A stretch of DNA of 48,721 nt from positions 1 through 48,721 of the forward strand of contig CANIRG010000002.1 of assembly GCA_947469635.1 (NCBI GenBank), written 5' to 3'. This document shows positions 1-7,960 of the stretch, piece by piece. The notes beneath the pieces were generated by a model, which did no database searches, was not told the DNA's origin, and was given only the letters and a program-made list of their open reading frames with translations. How positions within the stretch are numbered: the first letter of the stretch is position 1; every line of letters starts with the position of its first letter. Source of the stretch: Rhodospirillales bacterium (GTDB lineage: Bacteria; Pseudomonadota; Alphaproteobacteria; Reyranellales; Reyranellaceae). Made by a program: the position numbers and the translations under genes.

Positions 1-682
1 TCCCGCGCTGCTGCTCAGCGACACGATCTCCTCGCTCGCCAGCATGGAATACAAGATGGACGCGTGGGGCATCGACCTCACCGTCGGCGGCAGCCAGAAG
101 GGCCTGATGCTGCCCACCGGCATGGCGCTTACCGGCGTCAGCGCCAAGGCGCTGGAGGCCTCGCGCAAGGCCAAGACCCCGCGCCACTACTGGAGCTGGG
201 ACATGATGACGGGCCGCGCGCCGCAGAAGTTCGTCGGCACCGCGCCGGTGCACATGTTCTTTGGCCTGGAAGAGTCGCTGAAGATGCTGGAGGAGGAAGG
301 GCTCGACGCGGTGTTCGCCCGCCATGGCCGCCTCGCCGAAGCGACGCGCGAAGCTGTCCGTGCCTGGGGCGCCGACGGCAAGGGCCCGCAGCTCTACGGC
401 CAGACGCCCGATCGCCTCTCCAACTCGGTGACCGCCGTGATGATGCCCGAGGGCGTGAGCTCCGATCCGATGCGCAAGATCGCCGTCGACCGCTACAACC
501 TGTCGCTGGGCGGCGGGCTGGGCCCGCTGATGGGCAAGGCCTTCCGCATCGGCCATCTCGGCGACCTCAACGAGCCGATGCTGCTGGGCTGCCTCGCCAC
601 CACCGAGCTCGCGATGAAGACCGCCGGCGTCCCCTTCGCCCCGGGTGGCGTGGACGCCGCGATCAAGTCGCTGGCGAACTGA
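1..682 (+). CDS. Class-V aminotransferase, 5'-truncated (serine/alanine-glyoxylate type)
   Basis: The reading frame is open from base 2, so the N-terminal part lies outside the window. The visible 226 residues begin with a D-T-I-S-S-L-A-S stretch, followed by DAWGIDLTVGGSQKGLM. This is the PLP-lysine region of fold-type I, class-V aminotransferases; the Schiff-base lysine would be encoded at 98-100. A PP/GT-A-P-V-H-M-F substrate loop and a C-terminal RIGHLGDLNE segment are typical of serine-glyoxylate and alanine-glyoxylate aminotransferases, which move an amino group to glyoxylate using PLP in the cytosol. The exact donor amino acid cannot be told from this fragment. The 3' end overlaps the convergent P-loop gene by about 20 bases. 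Confidence 0.88.
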   Translation, partial: PALLLSDTISSLASMEYKMDAWGIDLTVGGSQKGLMLPTGMALTGVSAKALEASRKAKTPRHYWSWDMMTGRAPQKFVGTAPVHMFFGLEESLKMLEEEGLDAVFARHGRLAEATREAVRAWGADGKGPQLYGQTPDRLSNSVTAVMMPEGVSSDPMRKIAVDRYNLSLGGGLGPLMGKAFRIGHLGDLNEPMLLGCLATTELAMKTAGVPFAPGGVDAAIKSLAN

Positions 683-1220
683 GCGAGACCACGCCGGCGT
701 TCAGGAACGCCGCGATCTCCCGGTCGCTGCGCAGGCGCACGACCGGCACGTCCGGGCGGAATTGCAGCCGCTCGGCCTCGATGCACGGCGCGCGGTCGAT
801 GGCGTAGCGCCAGACTTCGCGCAGCAAGAGCCGGTCGAACTGCTCCGGGCAGCCCACCGGCAGGTCCGGCCGCCCGCCGCCGCGCGCGAAGGCCGAGCGC
901 CAGAGAACTCGCCACAGGCAGAGCCAGCGTGGCCGCTCTATCACGATCAGCAGGTCCGCCTGCGCGAGCGTCAGATCGAAAGCGAGGCCGGAAAAGCTTC
1001 CGTCGACGATCCAGCCCGCCTGGGCGATCACGTCGGCAACGCGCGTCCGGAAGCTCGGCGTGTCGGACTCCTTCCACCCGGGACGCCAGTAGAGAACGTC
1101 GAGATGCACGACGGGCAGGCGAAGCGTTCGCCCCAGCGCCAGGGCGAGCGTGGTCTTGCCGCTGCCCTGGCAGCCGACGACGATCACCCGCCGCGGGCCG
1201 TCAACCCCGATCGCAGACAT
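663..1220 (-). CDS. P-loop NTPase, adenylate kinase/topology-modulation-like
   Basis: A 185-residue protein with a Walker A motif near the N-terminus (GCQGSGKTT, residues about 16-24). The HLDVLYWRPGW segment and an IVDG motif near residue 70 recall the small family annotated as DNA topology modulation protein or FlaR, related to adenylate/shikimate kinases. A lid-like Arg-rich region (ERPRWLCLWRVLWR) follows. The substrate is unknown. The start overlaps the end of the YbaK-like gene by 20 bases on the same strand, so it is probably the last gene of the carbonic anhydrase-YbaK cluster. Its 3' end runs into the convergent aminotransferase gene. Confidence 0.8.
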   Translation of the reverse strand: MSAIGVDGPRRVIVVGCQGSGKTTLALALGRTLRLPVVHLDVLYWRPGWKESDTPSFRTRVADVIAQAGWIVDGSFSGLAFDLTLAQADLLIVIERPRWLCLWRVLWRSAFARGGGRPDLPVGCPEQFDRLLLREVWRYAIDRAPCIEAERLQFRPDVPVVRLRSDREIAAFLNAGVVSLSSPAT

Positions 1221-1665
1221 CGACCCATTCCGCCTTCACCAGCTCGGCCATGCGCAAGGGCGCGATGCGGAGCGCACTGTTGGTCGAGCCCGCCGCCGGA
1301 ATGACCTCGTCGAAAGCCTTCAGCGAGGCATCGCAATACACAGGCAAGGGCGTTGCCAGGCCGAACGGGCACACCCCGCCGACGGGATGGCCGGTGAGGG
1401 CCACCACCTCTTCGGACGCCAGCATCTTCGCCTTGCCGCCCAACGCTTCCTTGATCTTCTTGTTGTTCAGCCGCGCATCGCCACAGGTGACGACCAGCAC
1501 GACGCGATCCTTGATCCGCAGCGATAAGGTCTTGGCAATCTGCGCCGGCGCCACGCCATGCCCCGCCGCCGCCAGCTCCACCGTGGCGGTGCTGGCCGCC
1601 AGCTCGATGATCTCGATGTCCGGCGCTGCAGCAGCCAGGAAGGCGCGTACGGTCTCTACCGTCAT
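1201..1665 (-). CDS. YbaK/EbsC-family aminoacyl-tRNA deacylase
   Basis: A 154-residue protein starting MTVETVRAFL. It carries the YbaK/ProX-domain hallmarks: AAAGHGVAPAQIAKTL, then VVLVVTCGDARLNNKKI, then the GHPVGGVCPFG loop that forms the deacylase active site. Family members hydrolyse mischarged tRNAs in trans (for example Cys- or Ala-tRNAPro), a free-standing editing role. The frame stays open further upstream, but the ATG at 1665 shares one base with the carbonic anhydrase stop codon (TGATG), which supports translational coupling and this start. The exact tRNA substrate is not predictable from sequence. Confidence 0.9.
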   Translation of the reverse strand: MTVETVRAFLAAAAPDIEIIELAASTATVELAAAGHGVAPAQIAKTLSLRIKDRVVLVVTCGDARLNNKKIKEALGGKAKMLASEEVVALTGHPVGGVCPFGLATPLPVYCDASLKAFDEVIPAAGSTNSALRIAPLRMAELVKAEWVDVCDRG

Positions 1666-2405
1666 CAGAACGCCGGCTTCTTGCCGGCGACGGCGGCGAT
1701 GAACCGCTCGGGCTTGATCGCCGACAGCGCCGTCGTGGCATTCACCGTCGGATCGAGCTTGATGCCGAGCACCGGCTCGAAGACGGATTTGTCCTGGTTG
1801 AAGGCATAGAGCTGGCCCTCGCGCATGTTGAACCACCAGGCATGCAGGCAGAGATGGCCCGACTTAACCTGCTCCGCGACCCAGCGAAAGCTCATGAGGT
1901 TGCCGACGCTGTTCAGCACCGAGGCCTGCTCGACGACGCGGGTCATGTCCTCACGCGAGCGGCCTGCGAGGTCGCGCACCGCGAGGTCACGGACCTCCTG
2001 GGCAATGCTGGTCCAGGTCGAGAGATAGTCGTAGTCGGCGTAGACACTGTCGCGCCCGTCGACCAACGCGCCGATGCCGCCGCACAACGCGTGCCCCAGC
2101 ACGACGATATGCTCGACGCCCAGGCCTCGCACGGCAAACTCGATGGCCGCCGATGTGCCATGATGGCGCGCGTCGGGCGGCACCTGCGCCGGCGGCACCA
2201 TGGCCGCGACGTTGCGCACGGTGAAGATGTCACCGGGCTGGGTCTGGGTCAGAATGCCGGGATCGACGCGGGCGTCGGCGCAGGCGACGATGAGGATCTT
2301 GGGCGACTGGCCTTCCGTCGCCAGCCGCTCGAACAGGTCGAGATGCTCGCTATAGAAGCCCAGGCGGAAATCCGCGAAACCCTTGAGGAGCCGTTCCAAT
2401 GCCAT
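1665..2405 (-). CDS. Beta-class carbonic anhydrase
   Basis: A 246-residue protein with the complete beta-carbonic anhydrase zinc site: Cys42, Asp44 and Arg46 in ACADARVDP, and His105 and Cys108 in GHALCGG. GDIFTVRNVAAMVPP is also characteristic. It interconverts CO2 and bicarbonate in the cytoplasm using Zn2+. It leads a short minus-strand cluster (carbonic anhydrase, YbaK-like, P-loop). Its ATG (2405-2403) overlaps by two bases a possible plus-strand ATG (2404) of the divergent enoyl-CoA hydratase gene, so any promoter for either gene must lie inside the other. Confidence 0.95.
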   Translation of the reverse strand: MALERLLKGFADFRLGFYSEHLDLFERLATEGQSPKILIVACADARVDPGILTQTQPGDIFTVRNVAAMVPPAQVPPDARHHGTSAAIEFAVRGLGVEHIVVLGHALCGGIGALVDGRDSVYADYDYLSTWTSIAQEVRDLAVRDLAGRSREDMTRVVEQASVLNSVGNLMSFRWVAEQVKSGHLCLHAWWFNMREGQLYAFNQDKSVFEPVLGIKLDPTVNATTALSAIKPERFIAAVAGKKPAF

Positions 2406-2418
2406 GTTGGTCCCTGAA

Positions 2419-3198
2419 ATGACGCAAGAATTGCTCTACGACAAGCGCGGCGAGGTCGGCTGGATCACCTTCAACCGGCCCCAGGCGCGCAACGCGCTCA
2501 CGTTTGCCATGTATGAAGGCACCGCCGAAATCTGCCGCCGTGTCGCATCCACCGGCGAGGTCAAGGCGCTGGTGATCACCGGCGCCGGCGACAAGGCCTT
2601 CGCGGCCGGCACCGACATCGCCCAGTTCAAGAGCTTCAAGGACGGCGAGGACGGCATCGCCTACGAGCGCAAGATGGACGTCATCCTCGACGCCATCGAG
2701 CGTTGCCCGCTGCCGACCGTGGCCGCCGTGAACGGCTTCTGCACCGGCGGCGGCGCCGCCATCGCCGCGGTCTGCGACTTCCGGATCGCCACCCGGAGCG
2801 CGCAGTTCGGCTTCCCGATCGCGCGCACGCTGGGCAACTGCCTGTCGATGACCAACTACGCCCGGCTGGTGGCGCTGGTGGGCCCGCAGCGCGTGAAGGA
2901 GATGCTGCTGCTGGCCAAGCTGGTCGACGCCCCGACGGCGCTCGGCATCGGCCTGGTGAGCGAGCTTCTGGCCGACACCGCCGCCCTGCACGCCCGCGCC
3001 GATGAGCTCGCAACGACCCTGGCCGGCCATGCACCGATCACCATGCAAGTCACCAAGGAAGCGCTGCGGCGCCTGCAGGCGAAGATGGGCGAGGAGAACA
3101 TCGACGACCTGATCCGCCACACCTACGGCAGCGCCGACTTCCGCGAGGGCATGGACGCTTTCCTCGGCAAGCGCACGCCCAAGTGGACGGGGCGCTGA
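2419..3198 (+). CDS. Enoyl-CoA hydratase/isomerase family protein
   Basis: About 259 residues of crotonase fold starting MTQELLYDK; an in-frame ATG at 2404 would add five residues. The oxyanion-hole segments are present (FAAGTDIAQF and NGFCTGGGAAIA). The segment after AQFGFP, where hydratases usually carry a catalytic Glu, reads IARTLGN. This may therefore be an isomerase, lyase or other crotonase rather than a true beta-oxidation hydratase. The C-terminal RTPKWTGR tail is typical of the family. It is transcribed divergently from the carbonic anhydrase cluster with no intergenic space. Confidence 0.9.
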   Translation: MTQELLYDKRGEVGWITFNRPQARNALTFAMYEGTAEICRRVASTGEVKALVITGAGDKAFAAGTDIAQFKSFKDGEDGIAYERKMDVILDAIERCPLPTVAAVNGFCTGGGAAIAAVCDFRIATRSAQFGFPIARTLGNCLSMTNYARLVALVGPQRVKEMLLLAKLVDAPTALGIGLVSELLADTAALHARADELATTLAGHAPITMQVTKEALRRLQAKMGEENIDDLIRHTYGSADFREGMDAFLGKRTPKWTGR

Positions 3199-3215
3199 GG
3201 GACCGTTCCCATTAA

Positions 3216-3325
3216 AGAAATGCAAGAAAAACGGGAGCCGGCTACCGAAAGGATCGAGGCAGGTCTGACGCATGCGCCATGATAGGCCTCGTCGGATCGA
3301 ACCGACGAATACGGTCCCTACTGCC
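3216..3325. repeat. Intergenic element A (related to 36366-36471)
   Basis: This segment resembles one downstream of the SDR gene at 36366-36471. The clearest block is CGGTCCCTACTGCC here against CGGTCGCTACTGCC there (13 of 14). Further shared blocks are a CGCC..ATAGGCC block and CGGCT/GGAGG-like patches upstream. Between the conserved blocks sits a perfect 7-bp stem here (TCGTCGG / CCGACGA, loop ATCGAA) and a shorter CGTC/GACG stem in the other copy. Each copy lies just 3' of a plus-strand oxidoreductase/hydratase-type gene. Identity and function are unknown. Confidence 0.4.
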
Positions 3326-3394
3326 GGCTCTCGCCGACGATACGTTGATTGCGACGCAGGGGCATCCAACGGGATTGCCTTCCCTGGTCGTGCG

Positions 3395-3628
3395 TCATCT
3401 CCGAAGTCTTCGCAAAATCCAAATCAAGAGGAGAGCAACTGCCGTCGTCGTTACGGCGCCCCATTGCATGAAGGCGGGTCTTTCGCCTGGCCCCATCCAT
3501 GCCAGCCACAGATAGGGAAAATAGAGGCGAAAATCAAAACCCGCAAAAACGACTTACCAGAATGACCACGCCAGCAGATAGGTCGTGACCGCAATACCGC
3601 CAGCATAAGCGATGGACGATGGTTTCAT
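3395..3628 (-). pseudogene. Probable remnant of small two-helix membrane protein, in-frame TAA
   Basis: From ATG 3628 the frame encodes 24 residues (MKPSSIAYAGGIAVTTYLL and four more), then a TAA at 3556-3554. The same frame then continues for 52 codons, including YFPYLWLAWMGPGERP, a hydrophobic TTTAVALLLIWIL helix and a basic RRLRR end before TGA at 3397-3395. The two halves together look like one small inner-membrane protein with positive-inside topology. Base composition is lower in GC than in the flanking genes. It is either a nonsense-killed gene or chance open sequence; I recognise no family. Confidence 0.35.
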
Positions 3629-3730
3629 TCGGGTGCTCACGCTCGGCGAGTGTCGCAGGAGTGCGGAGGCAGAAGCCAGCGCGACCCGGCGATAATGTCA
3701 AACCCAGCTATCATTGGAGCGTACCTCATG

Positions 3731-3760
3731 CGGATCGCGGGCCTGGAGGCCCGCGATCCG
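3731..3760. repeat. REP-like palindrome, family 1
   Basis: Perfect inverted repeat with 14-bp arms (CGGATCGCGGGCCT and its complement) around a GG centre. The core GCGGGCCTCCAGGCCCGC (complement orientation) matches the pair of units at 9933-9993, so these belong to one dispersed palindromic repeat family. Confidence 0.75.
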
Positions 3761-3770
3761 GAAGACATGA

Positions 3771-3811
3771 GCGCCACTTCAGCGCGGAGTTTACTCCGCG
3801 CGCTGTGGCGC
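3771..3811. repeat. Long interrupted hairpin downstream of MFS gene
   Basis: Outer arms GCGCCAC/GTGGCGC enclose a perfect inner stem GCGCGGAGT/ACTCCGCGC with a TT loop. It lies 35 bases past the stop of the minus-strand MFS gene and could act as a factor-independent stall or a 3'-end stabiliser. There is no clear T-run. Confidence 0.5.
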
Positions 3812-3845
3812 GTTCCAATGAGCGACTCGACAATTTTCATCGCGG

Positions 3846-5081
3846 CTAGGTAAGCGGCATGCGCGACAGAGTGCAGAGGTATGCTCGTCGGCCCCAGAGA
3901 AACATCGCGATGGCCAATCCCTGAACCACCGCCGCGGCGACGAACACCAGCGTCGCCTCGGCGGGTGACAGCATGCGCAGGGCACCGAAGGCCGCCGGGG
4001 CAAAGGCGTAAGTGCCCTGCCCGATGGCCACGATCAGCGGAACGACGCGGGCGACGTCCTCCTTGGCGAACTCGACCTGGGCGATCAGCGGCGGCAATGA
4101 GGTGGTGTTGCCGATGCCCGCGCCGAACAGCAGCACGCCCGCGACCAGCAGCACGACATTGTCACCCGCCGCCACGATCAGGGCGAGCGAGCCCGCGATC
4201 TGCACGCCGTGGCTCACGCAGGCGATCAGACGGCGGTCGCTGCCGGCCGGCATCAGCCAGCCCACCAGCGTGCGGCCGGCGATGGCGGCGGCCGTCGCGG
4301 CGCCCATCACCAGCCCCGCCCACTGATCGCCCAGCGCCGGCACCAGCAGCGAGAACAGATGCGCGATCAGCCCGATCTGCGCGAACAGGCCGAGCGCCAT
4401 CGCGGCGGCGAGCGTCAGGAAGCGGGGGTCGCGCCACAGCTTCCTTCCCGGGAGCGATGGCGCGCCTGCTACGCTCGTGGTCTCGCCCGTGTTGTCCGGC
4501 TTGCGCGAGAACACGAGATCGGCGAGCAGCCAGATCGTGACGATCATCACGGCGCCAATGGCGAGCGACGCCATGGGAAAGCCGACCCATCCAATGGCGG
4601 CGACCCAGAGCGGCGAGAAGACCACACCGCCGATGCTGGCGCCGTTGTAGGCCATGGCAAGCGCGGCCGGTCTCTTCTTCACGAACCATGGCGCGATGAT
4701 CGCGTTCACCGCCGCCGCGCCCATGGCGACCCAGCCCGCGCCGCTGAAGAGCGTCGCCAGCAGAAGTTGCCACGGCTCGTGCGCCACCGCCCAGCCGAGC
4801 ACGCCGACGGCGAGCAGCACGACACCCGCCTTGGTGATCGCGGGCAGGCCGAAGCGGCGGTAGAGCGCCGGCAGGTTCGCGACCACGACCGCGCCGACGA
4901 GGAAATGCACGGTGACGGCGGTCGAGACCAGCACGACCGACCAGCCGCGCGCTTCCTGCACGGCATGGAGATAGACCGGCGGGCCATAGAAGCCGAGGCC
5001 CCAGCCGAAGGTCGCGAGGACGAAGGCGCCGGCGACGACGCGCCAGCCGAAGGACGAATCTGCTTGCATGCGGCGGACCAT
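3846..5081 (-). CDS. MFS transporter
   Basis: A 411-residue hydrophobic protein with the twelve-helix layout of the major facilitator superfamily. Examples are WRVVAGAFVLATFGWGLGF at the N-terminus and paired helices ending AEATLVFVAAAVVQGLAI near the C-terminus. A central basic loop (FSRKPDN to LPGRKLWRDPRF, about residues 193-222) separates two six-helix halves. It would be an inner-membrane secondary transporter; the substrate cannot be assigned. An internal ATG at 5069 is an alternative start. It is transcribed in the same direction as the three secreted-protein genes upstream, about 40 bases after the last of them. Confidence 0.88.
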   Translation of the reverse strand: MVRRMQADSSFGWRVVAGAFVLATFGWGLGFYGPPVYLHAVQEARGWSVVLVSTAVTVHFLVGAVVVANLPALYRRFGLPAITKAGVVLLAVGVLGWAVAHEPWQLLLATLFSGAGWVAMGAAAVNAIIAPWFVKKRPAALAMAYNGASIGGVVFSPLWVAAIGWVGFPMASLAIGAVMIVTIWLLADLVFSRKPDNTGETTSVAGAPSLPGRKLWRDPRFLTLAAAMALGLFAQIGLIAHLFSLLVPALGDQWAGLVMGAATAAAIAGRTLVGWLMPAGSDRRLIACVSHGVQIAGSLALIVAAGDNVVLLVAGVLLFGAGIGNTTSLPPLIAQVEFAKEDVARVVPLIVAIGQGTYAFAPAAFGALRMLSPAEATLVFVAAAVVQGLAIAMFLWGRRAYLCTLSRMPLT

Positions 5082-5123
5082 GATGCCCCACCGCTGCCCG
5101 TCGTTACGGTCAGGGCCGAAGCG

Positions 5124-5948
5124 TCACTCTCCGACCAACGCATCGGCGAGCGCCTGGGCCTGGCGCACGAAGCCGGGAAACGCCGGGTCGTCCTTCGCGT
5201 GCGTGCGCCAGCAGTCGACGTAAGCAGTTTCACCCTCGGCCGCGATTCGGGACGCGTCGTCCGATTTGCCGGCGGCGTACATTGCCTTGGTCTTGTCCTG
5301 GAAATCCTCGAGCACGGCCTCGCATGCCGCGATCGGCTCGGGCAGCGGCTTTGCCTCGACGAAGGCGACGTAGGCCTTTCCGCCCTTGAGGACGGAGACG
5401 GCGATCTCGCGCGGCGGCCACAGAGCGCCTCCTTGGGACGCGAGCGCGAGCGCCGCGACGGCGACCGTGGCGCTCGCCGGCTTTGCGATGGGCAGGAAGG
5501 CGAAGGTATCCACGGCCGCGTCGCCCACGATGGCCTTGGTGTAAAAGCCGCCGGACCGCAGGGCGCTCTCCGGAGGGGTCGGCATCTTCTGCTCGCCGAG
5601 CCAATGAAGCAGCAGGCTCTCCGTGGTCACGATCACGGTACCTTGCGTATCGTCGCTGGCGGCGAAAGCGATGCCGTCGAGCTTGCCCGCGCCAACACCG
5701 CAGCAGAGCGTATCGGGACTGAAATGGCCGGGAAGAGCAAAGCCCCTGGGAGGCGCGACCGGACCGACGATGCGCCGCAGCCGGGCCTCGAGCGCGTCGC
5801 TCACCCGCTTGTACTCCTCGACGTCGTACTTCTTCTCCAGCGCGGTGATCGCCCGGTCCCGTTCGGCGAGATAGGCGCGCTCCTCGGGCGACTGGGCCCA
5901 GGCGGAAGACGCCGCGAGCAGCATGAGAAGCAGGATCGTGCGTCCCAT
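5124..5948 (-). CDS. Secreted protein of unknown function, tandem paralog 3
   Basis: A 274-residue protein with a clear signal peptide (MGRTILLLMLLAASSAWAQ, cleavage after AWA). The mature part starts SPEERAYLAERDRAI, contains a vicinal cysteine pair (DTLCCG), a VIVTTESLL strand and a C-terminal Ala-rich helix. It is closely similar along its length to the next gene upstream and more distantly to the one before that, so the three are tandem duplicates. Its ATG (5948) overlaps the preceding stop (TGATG), indicating coupled translation. No known domain is recognised. Confidence 0.82.
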   Translation of the reverse strand: MGRTILLLMLLAASSAWAQSPEERAYLAERDRAITALEKKYDVEEYKRVSDALEARLRRIVGPVAPPRGFALPGHFSPDTLCCGVGAGKLDGIAFAASDDTQGTVIVTTESLLLHWLGEQKMPTPPESALRSGGFYTKAIVGDAAVDTFAFLPIAKPASATVAVAALALASQGGALWPPREIAVSVLKGGKAYVAFVEAKPLPEPIAACEAVLEDFQDKTKAMYAAGKSDDASRIAAEGETAYVDCWRTHAKDDPAFPGFVRQAQALADALVGE

Positions 5949-6730
5949 CACTCCGCCGCGAATGCGTCGACCAGTGCCTGGGCTTGCCGGGTCAGGCCTG
6001 CGAACGCAGGCTCACCCTTCATCCGCTCGGCCCAGCATTTGACGAAAGCTGCTTCGCTCTGGGCTGCCGTTACCCGGCCCCGATCTTGCTCCCGAGCTGC
6101 ATCACATGCGGCGATCGGCTCGGGCCCGGGTGTTGCCGTGACGAGCGCGACGTAGGCGCGACCGCCCTTCAGGACGGTGACGGCGATCTGGCGCGGCGGC
6201 GACGTCGCGCCCATCTGGGAGGCAAGCGCGAGCGCCGCCACGGCCACAGTGGCGCCCGCCGGCTTGGTGATCGGCAAGGCAGCGAAGAGGGTCACGTCGG
6301 CCTCGCCCACGATGGCCTTGGTGTAGAAGTCGCCGGTCCTGAAGGTGCTCTCCGAGGCCGCCGGCAATTTCTGCTCACCCAGCCAGACCCGCAGCAGGCC
6401 GTCGGTCGTCACGATCACCGAGCCGCCGGCCTCGTCGCTGGCGGTGAAGCGAAGACCATCGAGCCGCCGCGTCATCATCCCGCAACACAGTGTATCGGGG
6501 CTATAGGCACCAGGTTCGGCGAACCTCTTGGGAGCCGCGGTAGGACTCACGATGCGCCGCAGTCGCGCGTCGAGGGCGTCGCTCAGTCGCTTGTGCTGGG
6601 CCTGGTCGAACTTCTTCTGAAGCGCCGCGATCGCACTGTTGCGCTCGGTGAGATAGGCGCGCTCGTCGGGCGACTGGGACCAGGCGGAAGGCGCCGCGAA
6701 CAGGAAGAAGACAAAAAGGATCGTGCGCAT
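5948..6730 (-). CDS. Secreted protein of unknown function, tandem paralog 2
   Basis: A 260-residue protein starting MRTILFVFFLFAAPSAWSQ, a Sec signal peptide. The mature domain matches its downstream neighbour block by block: SPDERAYLTERN, the DTLCCG cysteine pair, GSVIVTTDGLL, VWLGEQKLP, FYTKAIVGEADV, TVAVAALALASQ, IAVTVLKGGRAYVA and a late Cys in FVKCWAERM. ATG 6730 lies two bases after the previous gene's stop. Likely periplasmic. Function unknown. Confidence 0.82.
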   Translation of the reverse strand: MRTILFVFFLFAAPSAWSQSPDERAYLTERNSAIAALQKKFDQAQHKRLSDALDARLRRIVSPTAAPKRFAEPGAYSPDTLCCGMMTRRLDGLRFTASDEAGGSVIVTTDGLLRVWLGEQKLPAASESTFRTGDFYTKAIVGEADVTLFAALPITKPAGATVAVAALALASQMGATSPPRQIAVTVLKGGRAYVALVTATPGPEPIAACDAAREQDRGRVTAAQSEAAFVKCWAERMKGEPAFAGLTRQAQALVDAFAAE

Positions 6731-6732
6731 GA

Positions 6733-7422
6733 TCACTCCGCGGCAAAGCTGTCGATCAGGGTCTGCGCCTCGCGTGGGACGTCCTTCTTCCTCGCATTGA
6801 CGAAGGCGACATGGACCTTGTCGGACTTGATCAGGAAGGCGGCGATCCAGACCGGCTCGGCGCCGGGACCGCCAGAGGCAAGGAACGCCGCCGCGCTCGA
6901 CGCCGCGGCCGGCAGGCGGAGCGGCAGGACGGCGTGTTTCCGTACCGGCCAATCCGAGGCGCCGGACCATTGATAGAAATTGGGCTCGCTGCCGAGATCG
7001 GAACTCACGGTCCGGAGATCATGGCGCTCCCTGCGCCACTGCTCGAGCAGGCCCAGGGTTGTCACGATCACACGGCCGCCATCGGCCTGGGCGAAGGCAA
7101 GCCCGTCGAGCGCGCCGACGGGTCCCCAGCAACACAGCGCGACGCTGAGCGCGCCGCGGCGGCCAGGACCGACGCGCCCGATCAGGCCCTGCAGCTGGGT
7201 GAGCAGGGTCCGGTGCGCCCGATCGTAGTCAGCCCGAAACCGCGAGCTGTAGTATTCCGGCCGGCCGATCGTCTGCGCCTTGTTGTGCTCGTCGTTCTGC
7301 GATTGCTGGACGAGAGCAGCCCGCAGCTGATCGCGCGCCGCGAGATACGCCTGCTCCTCGGGCGACAAGGCCCAGGCGGGCTGAGCCGCGAGCAGGAGAA
7401 GAAGAGTCAGGATGGTGCGCAT
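6733..7422 (-). CDS. Secreted protein of unknown function, tandem paralog 1 (divergent)
   Basis: About 229 residues starting MRTILTLLLLLAAQPAWA, a signal peptide with the same MRTIL opening as the next gene; an in-frame ATG at 7464 would give a longer, less signal-like N-terminus. The mature part shares SPEEQAYLAARDQ, a vicinal cysteine pair (ALCCWG) and a VIVTTLGLL strand with the two downstream paralogs. The middle and C-terminus have diverged. First gene of the three-gene tandem array. Confidence 0.78.
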   Translation of the reverse strand: MRTILTLLLLLAAQPAWALSPEEQAYLAARDQLRAALVQQSQNDEHNKAQTIGRPEYYSSRFRADYDRAHRTLLTQLQGLIGRVGPGRRGALSVALCCWGPVGALDGLAFAQADGGRVIVTTLGLLEQWRRERHDLRTVSSDLGSEPNFYQWSGASDWPVRKHAVLPLRLPAAASSAAAFLASGGPGAEPVWIAAFLIKSDKVHVAFVNARKKDVPREAQTLIDSFAAE

Positions 7423-7471
7423 GGCTTGGGTCCAGAAGAAGAGTATCGTCTCGACGCTGTTCAATACTACT

Positions 7472-7512
7472 CATGTTCCTCTCCCCCGATAGGGGGAGAG
7501 GCCGGGTGAGGG
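7472..7512 (+). repeat. Palindromic repeat, family 3, left copy
   Basis: About 41 bases with a CCTCTCCCCC / GGGGGAGAGG stem, flanked by CATGTT on one side and CGGGTGAGGG on the other. An inverted copy lies at 7914-7953, on the other side of the small gene between them. Confidence 0.75.
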
Positions 7513-7546
7513 CAGACGTGGCCAAGCCACTTTGGAACGGTATCTG

Positions 7547-7885
7547 ATGAAGAACATCCAGGTCATTGATGGCGCCCAGAACTGCACGTTCAGCATCTTC
7601 CAGACCACCGAGGAAGAGTTCGCACTTCTGTTTCCGGAGCCCGGGCAGGACATTCAGTACGCTGAAGATCTACATCTGCTTCCAGGGCAAAGCGAAGTCG
7701 ACGCTGCACTGGGGCGGATATGGGAACGTCCGATTCGAAAGCAGGATGCGCTCGGAATTCACGGGACGCTTTTCTATGAGCTCGAGCGATACAAGAAGTA
7801 CCATCGCAAAAAGCGAGAAGACGCCGTCGACCCCCATGTGATCAATCAGGCGCAGCGCCGGCTTTTTGGCAGCGAAACGAGATAA
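7547..7885 (+). CDS. Small protein of unknown function
   Basis: 112 residues from ATG 7547 (an upstream in-frame TTG at 7532 would add five). The sequence MKNIQVIDGAQNCTFSIF, then EFALLFPEPGQDIQYAEDL, IWERPIRKQDALGIHGTLFYEL and KKYHRKKRE, looks like a compact soluble protein with a basic tail. I have the impression of similar small proteins in other alphaproteobacteria but cannot name a family or function. The gene is framed on both sides by inverted copies of a palindromic repeat and has lower GC than its neighbours. Confidence 0.7.
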   Translation: MKNIQVIDGAQNCTFSIFQTTEEEFALLFPEPGQDIQYAEDLHLLPGQSEVDAALGRIWERPIRKQDALGIHGTLFYELERYKKYHRKKREDAVDPHVINQAQRRLFGSETR

Positions 7886-7913
7886 AGGGGCGTAGTTGGA
7901 AGTGTTCGCCGCT

Positions 7914-7953
7914 CCCTCACCTGACCTCTCCCCCTGCGGAGGAGAGGAACATG
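7914..7953 (-). repeat. Palindromic repeat, family 3, right copy
   Basis: The reverse complement of this 40-base segment matches 7472-7512 at most positions (CATGTTCCTCTCC, then GGGGGAGAGG, then GGTGAGGG). The two copies form an inverted pair around the 7547-7885 gene. Confidence 0.75.
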
Positions 7954-7960
7954 AGAGCGA

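Larger units (their letters stand above)
3199..3845. other. 647-bp region with no intact gene
   Basis: No frame here gives a convincing full-length protein. It holds intergenic element A (3216-3325), the probable dead membrane-protein frame (3395-3628), a perfect REP-like palindrome (3731-3760) and a long interrupted hairpin (3771-3811). It separates the plus-strand hydratase gene from the convergent MFS gene. Confidence 0.6.

Noticed and set aside
3291-3308. tRNA T-arm-like GTCGG-TTCGATC-CGAC on the minus strand
   Set aside because: No matching acceptor, anticodon or D arm can be built around it; it is the stem of intergenic element A.
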